Positions 11,265 through 23,252 of a stretch of 64,000 nt of DNA are shown here, in pieces. How positions within the stretch are numbered: position 1 is the first letter of the stretch; the number at the start of each line of letters is the position of its first letter. The DNA lies in contig MU006229.1 in assembly GCA_010093685.1 (NCBI GenBank), positions 186,001 to 250,000 of the forward strand. Direction: 5' to 3'. The notes below the pieces were generated by a model that was not told where the DNA came from, ran no database searches, and saw only the letters and a list, made by a program, of their open reading frames with translations. The position numbers and the translations under genes were made by a program. Source of the DNA: Ophiobolus disseminans. Its lineage: Eukaryota; Ascomycota; Dothideomycetes; Pleosporales; Phaeosphaeriaceae.

Positions 11265-13291
11265 ATGCATACTCTCCATCTCACATTGTCTGTTTCTTTG
11301 CTGTCCATCAGCACATTGTATGGTGCCTCCCATGGATTCGCCGCCGCCGAAGGTGTTCCTAGCGCTCAACTATTGCCAGACGGTTTCTTCGGTCTTGACA
11401 AGTATGAAGTCCTGAGCATGCACCAGGACGGAGAAGAGGATGTCGTGCACATTCGGAAACGCGCTGGGGACGATGACTGTGGGAGTGATTGCATGGCATA
11501 CTCTGGCTTCAGCGAAGACAATCTGCAGCACTGTGACGCTGATATCGAAGAACTTTTGGATAAGAGGTCGCTTGAGAAGAGGGGAAGGAAACCAATCAAG
11601 GCCGAGTAAGTGCTCTGCGTAAATTCATTATATCAAGGTGTGACTAAGAACAATCAGCGTATGCAAAGGCGTGTTGGTCAATGGGGCAGCGCAGCCTGGA
11701 TTTTACCTGATCTCGCCTACCTGGCCTACTCCCGAAACACTCGAAACCGTACGTACGCCAATATTCTTTTCTCCAAGTTACGAATACTAAGATTATGCAG
11801 AGACACAAGAAACAAAAAACTAAGAGGATATACGACACCGGAGACCCCACGAAACCATATGATATCAAATGGTTCGAGCTACAAGTTCTTGATGAAAGAT
11901 GGGCAAAAGATATCGCAGGACGGAAAGACCCAGCCCGTTGCTATGATGCAGAACACGTCCTCGAGTGGCAGCTGCTAAAAACATTCATCGAAGAAGACAT
12001 GGCTTCGCCAAACAGCCGGTGCGTACTTATGCACAAGTACTTCATGCAAGAACTAGACAAGAAGAGCTACAAGGTCAAGGTGGCCAAGAATGACGGGGCG
12101 CTTAAAAACGATAAGTTTGAGTTAGAAGACGGAACTCTTGATTTCAGTAACTGGAATGTTGTGGTGAAGAAGGGTGGCTCTGCGGTGAAGCCCAGGTTGA
12201 TCGACTTTGTTTGTAAGTGAATCTCGCGCAACGATGTTATTACTTCAGGCGTGTAGGCACTACGCGATTGACAGTTCAAAACCGCTCCAGCCGCCTCTAT
12301 ACAGCTGCCCACCCACGCATCCGACGGTTTTCTTCTGATACACACAAAACGTACCCAGGCTAACGATGAACTCGCGACTAGCTCACCAATGGCCCGGGAC
12401 AGCTGGAGGAAGCCCCCCAAATCCATTCGAGTATGAGATGATCCTTTTGGGCTCGGATGCCAACGGTAAAAAGGAAAACGTACGGTTATCGCTCTCTTTC
12501 GACGTCCGCGACTGACAATTTCAGGTTTGGGGTGACAAGAAAGTCTTCCCAGAACCTAAGCTCGACGGTAAAAAGATGAAGTATGTCAAGGACAACACTC
12601 TCACGCTAGAGGCACTCTTCGACAACCACTACTATGAAAACGATAAGCAAAAGACATGGGATGACAATATGGGGAAATGCAAGGCTGTCCACATGTTCAT
12701 GACTCTGATGACACTTGTGCAGTATCACAATGACGCGTAAGTAATGCCGGACAAGCTCCCATCTGTTCCAGCGCGGAAAGCCAACCAGCGCACTACGAGA
12801 GTGGTTACTCACAATCGCTCTCACTGCGCTGGAGCTGTTTCAAGTCTTCGTCGCCTGACCCCACTCTCTGAACAAGAAAGTTGCTTACAAGAACTAGTTA
12901 TATCCGGGCAGTCATGCGCGCTCAAGTGCAGCGAGTCGGCGCGGCATTTGAGTATCTCGAAACAGAGGTCCTCCCCAAAGCTCAAGTGAAGGGCTACACG
13001 AAACGAGGGCTGAAGAAGGAATGGGAAGACTGGATGACAAAATACCACAAAGCGCGTCTCGATGCTCTGCAGGCGGCCTTGGAAGACAAAATGAAGGTTT
13101 TCGAAAAGTCGACCGGTATCACTACCAAGATGAAGAGGTGGGATTATCTCAATATCTTCAAGCGGGTGGATACCAAGAAGCCCAATTGCGGGTTTGAGAA
13201 GGACAACAAGAAAATGGACGAGAGAGTACAACTCTTGAAGGATGCGTTCAAGAAGATGAAAAAGGTTAACTCCGAGCTGAAGCTAGACTGA
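11265..13291 (+). CDS. Cassette gene c, copy A: secreted multi-exon precursor with dibasic sites
   Basis: Six exons (11265-11605, 11658-11748, 11801-12212, 12382-12479, 12525-12736, 12898-13291) give 515 residues. Residues 1 to about 25 are a signal peptide. A short pro-like segment ends in RKR (64-66), followed by four Cys (72, 76, 90 and one further on) and two more KR pairs (100-101, 105-106). A YLISPTWPTPETLE block and YDTGDPTKPYDIKWFELQ follow. The most conserved part is CYDAEHVLEWQLLK (191-204). The C-terminal third (exons 5-6) is charged and helical (VMRAQVQRVGAAFEYLETEV and onward). From memory, an EHV-[FL]E-x-Q-type block also occurs near the C-termini of some fungal killer-toxin-like chitinases, but no chitinase domain is present here and I cannot verify the link. 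The RKR/KR sites suggest Kex2 cleavage into chains. Function unknown. Confidence 0.85.
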
Positions 13292-13762
13292 GAGGCGCAA
13301 AGGTGCATGTATGATGTTTCTGGGGCATTTTCGATATGGGGGTTTGTCATCTTGGCAGAGTGTGAGGCCGCGTAGCGGCGGGAAGAGAGTAGGATCAGAG
13401 GGCAGACGGCGTTTTGGTGACAAGCTTGTTTTGCGAGGTGCACGATAGACTTTTCGGCTACTCAGGTAGCGCCGAGCTAGAAGTGAGCCGAGGCATTGAT
13501 AAATGAACACCACAGTTTGCAACTTTTCAAAATTCCCATTCATCCAAAACTTCGAAAAGTCACCGTAAAACCTGACTGAAGATAGTGGCTTCCACATACA
13601 TAGCGGGATTGCGCTGCGTTTGTTCTCTCGGATATAGAAGAACAACATTTCCCCCTTGGCGACCTGCACCTTCGGCGTCATAATTTGATCGCTAACACTC
13701 CCGTGGTCGTCGCCTAAATTTCTGAAAACAATCCTCAAGTATAGCAAGCTGAATTCTCTAGT
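13292..13762. other. Convergent intergenic between genes c and d, copy A
   Basis: 0.47 kb where the 3' ends of c (plus) and d (minus) face each other. Only terminators and UTRs are expected; nothing else was seen. Confidence 0.5.
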
Positions 13763-15476
13763 TCAAAAATTTCCCTCATAAATCTGATGATCCCTCCAGC
13801 CACCATACGTCGTCCATTTTTCCTCCTCCAAAAACACAACCTTGGCATCCGGCCCAGCAATGTCATTCCATGCAGCTTCGACTTCATCCCAAAGCTTCCA
13901 GCGGTCCACACGCCAGTAGAGCCTGTTTTGATCCACATAGGCGGTGTCGCCGGGAACACTAGGGTCATAATGCGTTGGTGCGGTTTTCGGAGACCGAGGC
14001 ATCCCAGCCTTGAGATACCAAAGCTCAAACACGCGAGAAACGATTGGGAAATAGTCCGGATCAGTATAATCTGAGAACTTGTGTCCCTGCTTTAGGACAA
14101 ACTTCCGGAGATTGGGGATGCGCAAGACAACTTTTGCAGCATCTGTCAGGAAGGGTAAGAAAGTGGTCGTGTCGGGCAACGTGCGGAATACGTTCGGGTC
14201 TACCACGTTGGTTCTGACTGGCTCTTCTTCGAAAACTCGAACACCATCGTCGGAGAGTGAACTGTCCGAGTGGTAGTGACGGTCGTCTTCTCTTTGGGCA
14301 TCTTCTTTGGCCTTTTCTTCCCAAAACTCCTCATACTCTGGATCGCTCCTGGAACTCTCTATGGCCTCGTCATCGCGCAAATAGAACCAATTGCCATTGG
14401 CTGTATCGGGTGCAAACTGCAATTCGAAATCGACAAGTGCAGGAAACGGTGTGCGGGGTTGATCAATGATGCCACGGAAAAATTGCGGACAGATCACTAG
14501 CCCACCTAGCAGGTGGAGAACAGCTAGATTCGGAAAAGTTGCGAGATGATTGAACACTTTGAACCACGATTCCTGGCTCCATTGGTTGCTGTCGACGAGT
14601 TTATGAACTGGCATGGCTTCATTCTTCACCGGCTCGTGCCTGACATCTATCCTGATCTCACGTAAATGTTCACCAGCGAGACTGAGTAGAGACGCCGACA
14701 ATTCTGTTGTCGTTAGTATATAAATCAAGGGAGATTCGTGCAAGTCACTTACGATCTCTGAGTGCAACTCGTTTTCGCCGCCCATCGCCATACTCGTCTG
14801 TCCTCCAAAGTATCAACTTTCTCAACTTCGGGAGTCGAGGAACAATGGCCGAGATCCACGTAAGCTTCAAATCACTCAAGTCATGATAGCCCAAGAAGTC
14901 TAAAGTCTCGACACTATATACCGTTGGAATGGCGGTTTCGTGCAGCAACTCAAACTGGCCAAACTTCGCTTTAGTTTCCCGGACCTCCCGTCGCGAGTGC
15001 TGATGGTTACCATAGCCAGGCATGCAAGGTACTTTCGTTGACCCGTGCGGCTCTTTGGTTCTCGAAGGCCGTACTCCCTCCGGGAATGCTAAGGATAGCG
15101 GAGGCTGTGCAGTTGCGCGAGCTTCGAGATCCGCTAGAATCGAAAACAGCTTCACGACAGCCTCGGAGAATGCGGTGCTATCAGCTGCGCGATCTATCGT
15201 GCGTACTACAGGACAGCACCCCATTGCGTTGCCTGGGTTTGGCAAGATGACCGTAATGCGCAGGGACGTCAAAGCCGCACGACGCGAGATGTTGTCGCCA
15301 TTGAAAAGTGAAGCGAGTTCGTCCAAGTCGCTGGTCGCGACAGAGAGTGATTTGAAAGTAAGTCGCTCAACTGAAGCCTTCCATACTCGCGAAATCGTGC
15401 TGAATGGAGCGAGTTTCTGGTCCTCTGTAAATTTCTCAACGATCTGTGCTATGATCTCAGGCGGGAGAGTATCCAT
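13763..15476 (-). CDS. Cassette gene d, copy A: F-box-type protein
   Basis: Two exons (15476-14753, 14703-13763; intron with GTAAGT donor and ACTAAC branch) give 554 residues. The N-terminus MDTLPPEIIAQIVEKF, followed by STISRVWKASVERLTFKSL, is a typical fungal F-box, the Skp1-binding module of SCF ubiquitin ligases. The rest is poorly conserved sequence typical of fungal F-box proteins that recognise unknown targets, with leucine-rich strand-like pieces (FEVSL-type helices around VFNHLATFPNLAVLHLLGGL). There is an acidic segment around SDSSLSDDGVRVFEEEP and no signal peptide, so it is intracellular, unlike the other three cassette products. The ATG is preceded by a conserved TATA-like element at 15631-15640. 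The paralogue is 23253-25009. Confidence 0.85.
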
Positions 15477-16597
15477 CGCGCCGGTGGTTGCAGTCAATTC
15501 AAGATGTTAGAGTGTATCGAGATAAAAATTTGAAGGTTGAGGAAGAGTGATGCTCTTTCAATGAGCAACGAGAAATAAAAGTGGTGTTGTTGTGGAACTA
15601 GTGCGTGCTGCGATGGCGTAGAAGCGCTTGCTAAATATAGATTACCAACACAACACGACGGAAGGCCTGACCTAACGCCCGTCCGAAACAGTCCCGATGA
15701 CGTATGCAACCAACAGAAGAGGTTTATTGCTGTTGAGCTTAGTGTCATCTTCCGGCGATGGACATCATGCTTGTGACTTACGGTAGCTTGCTAGATGCGA
15801 CATTGGCGTTGTATGTGGTGAATATATGTGTAAAGGCAGAAGGATGCAATGGCAGTAGTGTCAAGGGAGTGAAGAAACTTGTAGTATTACGTTATGGTAA
15901 AGAGAGGCTATATACGGAGAAGAGACTGGCTGCCAAGACGCTAGCCGCGGGAGATCACGTGCGGGGTATACACTACTGACAAGTAGAACGGTCTTGGAGG
16001 TGTCGGTGCTCAGTGAGATACGTCAGGCAACATAAGTATAGTCAAAAATGCCATGAGGAGATGCTGTGAAGACTGATTGAAGTGAAGAGGAGTGGGGTGG
16101 GATGGACGAAGATAGTAGATCTTGGTCGATACAGGTTGACGTGAATGTCAGTTTACCTATCATTGAAAATGAACGCGGTTTCATCCGGGTGCTGTCTCAC
16201 AGGATCTACCTTTGCGATCACGCCGATGACCTCTACCTAGGTAAGATGGCAGAAACTGTCGCTTGTACACGGCGGTGTGTTGATGGATGGAGCCGCAGAT
16301 GTATGCCTTACAGGGGGCGATCGCCAGGTGGTTGCTTACGTTAGTGACATTAGCGTTAACATCAAGTGAGCGTGACTTTTTTGCCAAGACGCCACATCGG
16401 CTCCTCCCACACTACTACGTCCTTCCATGTCATCAACACTCTGCCACAGTGTCTCTCCGAAAAGGGTTCAAATGTGTTAAACGTGTTTTTACATACTACT
16501 TGTCTCTAAACCATTGCCACCGGAAGCAACCACGCATAACGCCACATCCAATTGACTTCGCACCTCTTACTCATCGCTCTCTCCAGGCAGAGGTGTC
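15477..16597. other. Spacer between the two cassette copies
   Basis: Contains the promoter of gene d copy A, an unduplicated spacer of about 0.7 kb (15660-16345) and the start of copy B similarity from about 16345. No gene recognised. Confidence 0.5.
15631..15640 (-). promoter_or_regulatory. TATA-like element upstream of gene d, copy A
   Basis: CTAAATATAG on the plus strand (CTATATTTAG on the coding strand), about 155 bases upstream of the ATG. It sits in a block conserved with 25134-25174. Confidence 0.5.
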
Positions 16598-18295
16598 CTA
16601 TAGTGGCAGACCATCTTTCAGGCACTTCACCCATCTATTCTTATCCTTCATAATGGCTTGCTTAGCGCTTTGCATCGCCTGTTGGCCACCTTTGGCCCCT
16701 TGTCCCCTCACTGCAGTCTGGAACAACCGCGCGGGATTCTGAGCGAGACTGGCTAGTCGAGGTGCATGAGCCGCGATAGACGCCGTGGTACGAGCAATGA
16801 GCTGTACTGCCACTCGCGTGCCGAATAGGCCGAGAATCTCGAAAATTAGCCCTACTACAGGGTTCCTTGGGTCGAGCTCCACGAGACTGTCAGGATACAT
16901 GTCTAGATGATGATTGGGCCGATGGTGTCTTTCAAGCAACGAAGAAGTGTTGTCGGAACGACCGCCCAGATGGACATCAGTCAACAATTCGTCCTCTAAG
17001 GACCGCCTCTGCGAACAACGGGCATCCAAGGATCGCTTTCTGGTGAACTGGCACGAATGACCTATTCTTTTCTTGTCCTCTATCATTCCGTCCCACTTTT
17101 TCATGAATGCATCTTCGTCGACATCCTCTGAAATTTTGTCGACGTCAACTTCATCAGGCCAGTCTTTAAGTCGATCATCCGATGCAACAAACTCTTCGTC
17201 GAAATAATCCGTGGTCCAATCGTACGGATGTTCGCCATCACGCTTCGTGTTTGCCGCGTTGTATGCAACTCCCAGTAAGAGCGAAACGACAGTACCGCAC
17301 TTGGATTGGCGCACTTTTTTCTTGTCCTGCTTTTCTTCCAATTTCCGGTTCTCATCCTTCCAATGCTTTTCTCTCTCGGCTTGGATATTTTTCAGCTTCT
17401 TGAGATTTTCCTCTCTCTCTTTGTTCTTCTTATCGTACTCAGGCTTGAGCTTGTTCCATTGGTCTTTAAACTTGGCCCTCAGGTCCTTGTTTGTAGGTTT
17501 CTCTCTTTTGCGATCATAGTACTTCCGTGTCTGTTTACATTCCTGTGTGGCTTTGCCTTCCCGGACCTCTGTGTGCACGTATTGCGACTTTGGATCGCAT
17601 TTTGGTCTCTTGCTCTCGTCTTTATCCACCTCTCCACAACCAACCTTGTAAGAGGCATCATTCTCCGATCCGTCAGGGCGAGTTGCAGGTACCTTGGGCT
17701 TTGGACAATCCTTCTCGTCGTCGATTTGGCACTTCGGATCCATAGGTTTTGGGTCCCATCCTTGTTTAGGGTCGAGGACTGTGTTGCCAGGACATCCACC
17801 CTTCCTGTCATTATCTGGTAGTTTGGGTTCACAACCATCGCCCTTCTCCTTGGCTTTCTGGCCATTGGGACAACAACCACCTTTATCGTTCTTCTCTTGG
17901 CCTGGTTCAGACTGTCAGTCATCTTCAACACACACTGAAAGCGTTGCCATACCTTCTGGACAACTGTCTTGACACGAGGTTCCGCCAAGAGCAGGAAACC
18001 CGGTGGGGCACTTCTGGCACTTGCAGTCTTTGAGGATTTGTCCGAGTGATGGCAGACATACGGCTTTCTCCTTGCAGCATGCGCTAGACTCTTGTCTTTC
18101 CACAATATAACGCTTTTTGCGACCGCCGTATACGCCTCGTATCTCTAGTGGCTCTGACCTTGCGTTCAAGATGCCGCCAAGTGGCAAAAGAGAAGCACCA
18201 TCGAACGAGCCATGATCAAAAGATGGCATGGAGAAAGCTTGATCTGCATGGATACAGAGACATACGAGGACTTTGAACATTGTTCGGATGGTCAT
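16598..18295 (-). CDS. Cassette gene a, copy B: secreted Cys-rich, Lys-rich protein
   Basis: Two exons (18295-17953, 17901-16598) give 548 residues. Exon 1 is 343 bases and the intron 51 bases, exactly as in copy A. A signal peptide (MFKVLVCLCIHADQAFS region) is followed by the same MPSFDHGSFD start, GRKKRY site, CKCQKC core, CQDSCPEG repeat, Lys/Glu-rich coiled region and HPYDWTTDYFDEEF block. The hydrophobic Gly/Ala-rich tail begins after a LDPR sequence where copy A has LEKR, so one candidate dibasic site is not shared. The C-terminus WVKCLKDGLPL is identical in both. The ATG at 18295 is chosen for the conserved spacing to the TATA-like element at 18417; an ATG at 18280 also exists. Family not recognised. 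Confidence 0.8.
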
Positions 18296-19470
18296 GTTTT
18301 CATGCCCCACGTCGGAAGTTTGATTTGGAGTCTTTGGGAAGAACTATGAAGGGAGAATGAAAGTGAGTTGCGATCAATTGCTAACGCGAACGACTTTCCT
18401 CGATCCTCGTCCACAATCATATATCACTTTGCATCTTGATCGGCTGAGCAAGAACTATGCTACGCCGCGAATCCTAGTCCCCGAGGCTCAACTGACCGAC
18501 TGCGCCCTCAGTTGCACCTTACTTGTCGCAACTGTGCCCCGGAAAACTACAGACCATGTATCGGAGACTGTCAGAGAAGCGCTCGGATTGTCATGAAACC
18601 CTCGCCGCAGAAAAGTGAGGCATAGCATGCCATGTTGCTCATGATAGACTGCAATCGACGTCACTGGATAAGGTAGCAAGACTTACTGCCGACACAAGGA
18701 GCGAAGGTGGACAAGCGTCACAATGTCTCCCCCTGATCAGCACGAACGAGCGTGTATGTTCTTGTGTTGGTGAGGCCGATTCTGGCACAATACGGACTCC
18801 GGTTCTCGAAGTCCGTAAAGTGTGAAGCGGCGTAGCCTTGTGGATACAATTGGAGACGAGACTGATGTCTCATGAGATTTTGTCGTCCGCATAGCGTGTG
18901 ACGTTGTTCGCCACACTTTTTTGACGCTCGTGTAGGCTCCCACGTTTCATGTAGCCACCTACGCCACACACAAGCATGCGCGCCGCATGCAGATCTACTT
19001 GCAACTCTGGGAATGCACCTTGTCATACGCTCCATATAGACAGCCGCGCCGCAGCATTGGTACTAGCGGTGCGTGGGGGCTTGTTCGTTTCATGTGAAGT
19101 CATACGGGCCATACGAGCATACGCGCCGCAGGTTGGTTTACCCGCCGCATGAGAGCTTCCGTGGCGGAGTAGATTCAGTCACCGTATGAGGTTTCGAGCA
19201 TTATGGGGTGTATCTTCTTAGCGTTCATAGCACAGTTTTTCCATGGTGCCCGTCTGTTAGACCACCCTCTACTCCTTTACAACAGCGTTTGGTAAAGACT
19301 TTCCTCATCCAAAAGCTTTCAAATTCGATCTTAGGGTGTTCACCACGTATCATCTAGAAGTTAGTAGCTTCACTAAGATTTGACATTACAGAGTTATCAT
19401 CCACCAAAACTGTATGTTCCATCAATCACTTTATCTTTGGGTTCATGACTCACAGCAATCCTCAGACAAA
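18296..19470. promoter_or_regulatory. Shared divergent promoter region of cassette genes a and b, copy B
   Basis: 1.17 kb between the divergent starts of genes a and b. No credible gene. CGCCGCATG-like strings recur near 18975-19150, but I see no ordered repeat array. Confidence 0.5.
18417..18426 (-). promoter_or_regulatory. TATA-like element upstream of gene a, copy B
   Basis: TCATATATCA, the same ten bases and the same distance from the ATG as in copy A (8737-8746). Confidence 0.5.
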
Positions 19471-19999
19471 ATGATATTTTTGAATATTGTTTCAATTGCT
19501 CTCGTTCTCTCTCGGGTGTCCACTATCGATGTTGGCATATGGAACTCAAAGGATTGCCACAATGGCATGTACTGGTACGCGATCCTCCTATCAAAAAATC
19601 AAGGGTATGCACTAATCATTCTGCAGTAAGACACTCATAATACTACAGTTAATGATGAGTTAATGACTGAGCGCTAATTACTTCTCGTGGCCAGTGATAA
19701 AAGAGCTCTACGCATTGCCCATGGAATGCTACAAGCGCGGTGACTTCGAGGTCCAGTCAGCTTTGAGGGGCCAAGGTGGCAGGGAGGAGAAAGCCATCGC
19801 CGCTGGCATTCATGACACAGCTTCTGCGTCCCAATATGTAGTCTTCTTTACGAGTGAAGACTGCAACCCAGACACGGCGATCGACAACGCGTGGCTTGAT
19901 TTTGGATGCTCGTCGCAGTTGCCAAATAACCCGGAAGATTACAAGAGTTGGTCCGTTTGGGACATGTGTGCGGATGAGTCGGGTTGCTCGTTGGGTTGA
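19471..19999 (+). CDS. Cassette gene b, copy B: small secreted six-cysteine protein, probable GC-AG intron
   Basis: Exons 19471-19564 and 19695-19999 give 132 residues. This requires a GC donor (AATG|GCATGT) at the position equivalent to the GT donor of copy A (AATG|GTCCGC). The nearby GT donors at 19568 and 19575 put the second exon out of frame with the normal CCAG acceptor. The acceptor has a clear CTAAT branch. A signal peptide occupies residues 1 to about 19 and the mature start is IDVGIWNSKDCHN. The six Cys of copy A are kept, with MECYKRGDFE, YVVFFTSEDCNPD and YKSWSVWDMC near-identical to copy A. If no GC donor is used, a GT donor at 19575 with an AG at about 19670 would add a short insertion, or the gene is broken. 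Exon 2 is secure; the junction is not. Confidence 0.7.
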
Positions 20000-20915
20000 G
20001 ACAAATGGGTCATAGAGGCACTACATGGGTGCAAATACTATGTTACTTTCCGTCGCTGAAGCTGAGATAAATTGAATCTAGAATTGACTGCCTTACTGTG
20101 AGATCACACCATATCAGTTGTTGTAGATCGCTCTGATTGCTTTCCTGAGAAGCGACGCCGCCATGTTCGGGTTTCTTGATGCAGCAACAGTGGATTGACC
20201 GTATGCGGCACGCGCGGTGCAATGTTTCGGCATTTCCTGAGACCTACAAAGAGCGCTCGCGATGGATACCTCCTGATGCAGCCTTGTGGACCAGAATGGG
20301 TCGCGGTGGATCGACGAGGCCGGGTCAAGCAATGCCCCCATCATGCCACCTGGGCAGATACGATTGAAACATCATCAAGGCAAACTCGCGTTCTTTGCCG
20401 CTGCAGGCACCTTTACTTGCATGTGCCACACCTCTTCTAGAATGAAACAGGCCGAATTCGAGTTCGCCCGAGCCTCGCCGCACTCTCCACCTCGACTCAA
20501 CCCAGCCGACCCGACCCTACTCCAGCGGCTGGGCCCAAAAGTTCCGCCGCTATTGTCCAGGGGCGTGACCTCGGGAACATCAACAACCAACCTTGCACCC
20601 CTCAACATACCAACCCACGGGCAGCGACGGATCTCCCAGCATCATGGCCTACACCGGCTGTCTCGGAGTAAGGCATGCTGCGATGTACTCGGAGGCGGCG
20701 CAGTTACGCGCTCACCTTCAGCGGCTACCCAGCAAGGCATCTTTTTGTATCCCCGCAGCATCAGAGCGGCGTGGTGATGGGGTCATTTTCGGCGTTCAAG
20801 ACGGATCTTTCCAGGATGGCTACTGTGCGTGACTACAAAACACGAGGTCGTCTTTGTAGAACGCAACGAATAACTTCCTGGAGCCATTACATATTCACTT
20901 TGCAGATCCTGCAAG
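20000..20915. other. Intergenic between genes b and c, copy B
   Basis: 0.9 kb. Overlapping short frames on both strands, none recognised. The inverted repeat of copy A was not found here. Confidence 0.5.
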
Positions 20916-22904
20916 ATGCTCGCAATCCATTTCAGGTTATTTGTATATGTCCACACACTGTTTGGCCTTTGTCAAACAGCCACCGCCGCCACCGAAGCAG
21001 TTGGCAGTGCTCAACTCTTATCAGATGACTTCGTCGCTTTCGGCAATTATGAGGTTTTGAGTATGCGCGAGGAAGGCGACGAGGACGTTGTACATATTCG
21101 AAAACGTGCAGACGAAGAAGAATGTGAAAGTGATTGCATGACATACTCTGGCTGGACTGAGGATGGGGTCATGCATTGCAAGGCCGATAATGTGGGGTCC
21201 GAGGATGAGGAAGATGCAGAGCTTGAAGAAGATGCGGGGGTTGAAGATATGCCGATGAAGAGGGCAATGCTGGAAAAGAGAAGGAAACCAATAAACCCAA
21301 AGTAACACCTAGACGATAAAACCAGTAGATCCGTGCTTCACTAATACATAGTAGGGATGCGTGCGCTAAGATCACGGTAGATGGAGCTCCACGAACAGGC
21401 TTTCATCTAATTTCGCCTACCTGGGGTAGCCCAGAAGAACTCGAAGAGGTAAATACTTTCATTTTACTCTATCGAAATGATGTCTGACCATATTCAGAGA
21501 CATAAAGACAAGGGCCACAATAGAGTATACGACACTGGAAACCCTACTGAACCTTTCAAATCCGAATGGTTCAAGATGGAGACCCTGGACAAGGGGTGGG
21601 GCGCAGATCTCCCAGGCAAACCGAAAAACAACCGCTGCTACGATGCAGAACACGTACTCGAATGGCATCTACTAAAGGAATTTCTCCAAGAAGACAAGGA
21701 TGACAAAGATGGGCGGTGCGCTCATATGTACAGGTTCTTTCTACAGGATATAGTGCCGCAAGATCCCGAGGTGAAAGTGGCTAAGGACGATGGGAAGCTT
21801 AACGGCGAACATTTCGCCTACGAGGACAAAGTTTTCCCATTCAGTAGTGGCTGGGATGTCAAGATTGGTCAAAACCCAGTCAAGCCGAGGGCGATTGACT
21901 ATATATGTAAGTAAGCCCTGGACTGTCCCGGTATTACACGACAGGGCTGGATTTCTGCGATGGCGGCATCTTCGAGTAGTCCAGATCACACGGCGGACCC
22001 TTTTCCTTTCATGTAATTAGTACTCAGGCTAACAGTGGGTTACACGCAGCCCATCAGTGGCCTGGAAAAGCTACAGGAGGACCCAACAATCCATGGGAGT
22101 ATGAGATGGTTCTCTTAGTACATGAAGCCAATGGCAAGAAAGAAAACGTGAGATTTTCACATACTTTGACCAAGATCGCACCTGACTGTTCTAGGTTTGG
22201 AACAACAAGGAACTCTTCGTTAAACCAAAACCCGACAAGTCTGGAGGTATGACACAAACGAACAGGGCAAACTCGAAGACGCTTGAGTGGCTCTTTGAGG
22301 ACAAGTACTATGACGGAATCCAAAAACAACCACAATACTGGAAAGACCACAAGGGGAAGTGCAAAGCTGTCTATCAGTACAATACTCTAATGGCACTGGT
22401 GCAGTATCATAATGACCCGTAAGTGAGGCCGGGCAGGGAGTCTTCCCAAGTCGTATTTCTTTACAACGGAACCTCTGTTGACCACATTCCAGGTATATCC
22501 GCGAAGTCATGCGAGCGCAAGTATCGCGCGTAGCTGAAGCATGGGACTTGATGGAGACAAAAGTGCTCGTGGGCGCAAAATCTTCGACGAATGGGGCACC
22601 ATTCAAGGCGATCGGACTCAAGAAACAGTGGCTTGATTTCATGACAAGGATACACAAGGAACGACTCGATAGGCTACAGTCGATCTTGGACCAAAAGATA
22701 GATATTTTCCACGGAAAACCTGGCATTGTTACAAGATTGAAAAGATGGGACTATGGTGGAGTGTTCCGGCGTGCGACGAAGCCACTACCTGAACCCAGAT
22801 GTGGGTTTGAGCCAGACTCAAACAAGATGGAACAGAGAGTTAAACTTCTGATTGACGCCAAGACGAAATTGACGGCAAGCAAGTCAGAGTTGAAGTTAGA
22901 CTAA
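20916..22904 (+). CDS. Cassette gene c, copy B: secreted multi-exon precursor with dibasic sites
   Basis: Six exons (20916-21301, 21352-21448, 21498-21906, 22050-22147, 22195-22418, 22493-22904) give 541 residues with the same intron phases as copy A. The signal peptide covers about residues 1-25. HIRKRA is conserved, then four spaced Cys, then an acidic Glu/Asp-rich insert with MKR and LEKRRK sites before exon 2. LISPTWGSPEELE, YDTGNPTEPFKSEWFKM and CYDAEHVLEWHLLK (208-221) match copy A. Exon 6 ends KSELKLD, as in copy A. The exon 2 acceptor could be three bases further on (21355). Secreted protein of unknown function; see copy A for the tentative comparison. Confidence 0.85.
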
Positions 22905-23252
22905 AGGAGTGAACAGCACGAATATGGCGTGCTCTTTGGTCGACCCCTTGGTCTCTGGGAGGAGGCTCCAGTGAGTGTAGTGTTGTGCGCGGCAGAAGGG
23001 AGTCCCGACCGGAACGCTGCAGATGTCCATATGCCGGGTTTGAATGGGATTTTGCATGTAAATTTGTTGAAGATTTAGCTAAGCTAGCCTAAGCGCCGAA
23101 GGATACTCAGCTCATTGCTGAACGTATTGTGTTTCAATCGCCTCTAATTCCTCGTACCGTGCCGACTTTCTTGTATGTCAACTTTGGGCTCTCCTATTCT
23201 GTGCAACGCCTTCAATTTTTATACCCAAAGATATCAAGGCCAATGTCGAGCT
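22905..23252. other. Convergent intergenic between genes c and d, copy B
   Basis: 0.35 kb between facing 3' ends. Nothing recognised. Confidence 0.5.

Larger units (their letters stand above)
6590..15660. repeat. Tandem segmental duplication, copy A (four-gene cassette)
   Basis: About 9.07 kb that corresponds gene for gene, intron for intron and in parts of the noncoding sequence to copy B at about 16345-25190, in direct orientation, with roughly 0.7 kb between copies. Boundaries were set where noncoding similarity stops being visible: left at about 6590/16345, right near the CTAAATATAGATTAC element at 15631/25161. No terminal repeats or transposase are seen at the edges. Copies are diverged, so boundaries are approximate to about 50 bases. 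Confidence 0.85.

Noticed and set aside
15660..16345. Possible transposon between the cassette copies.
   Set aside because: No terminal repeats, no target-site duplication and no transposase frame in the spacer.
18950..19160. Recurring CGCCGCATG-like strings suggesting a repeat array.
   Set aside because: Spacing is irregular and orientation mixed; no CRISPR-like or tandem structure.
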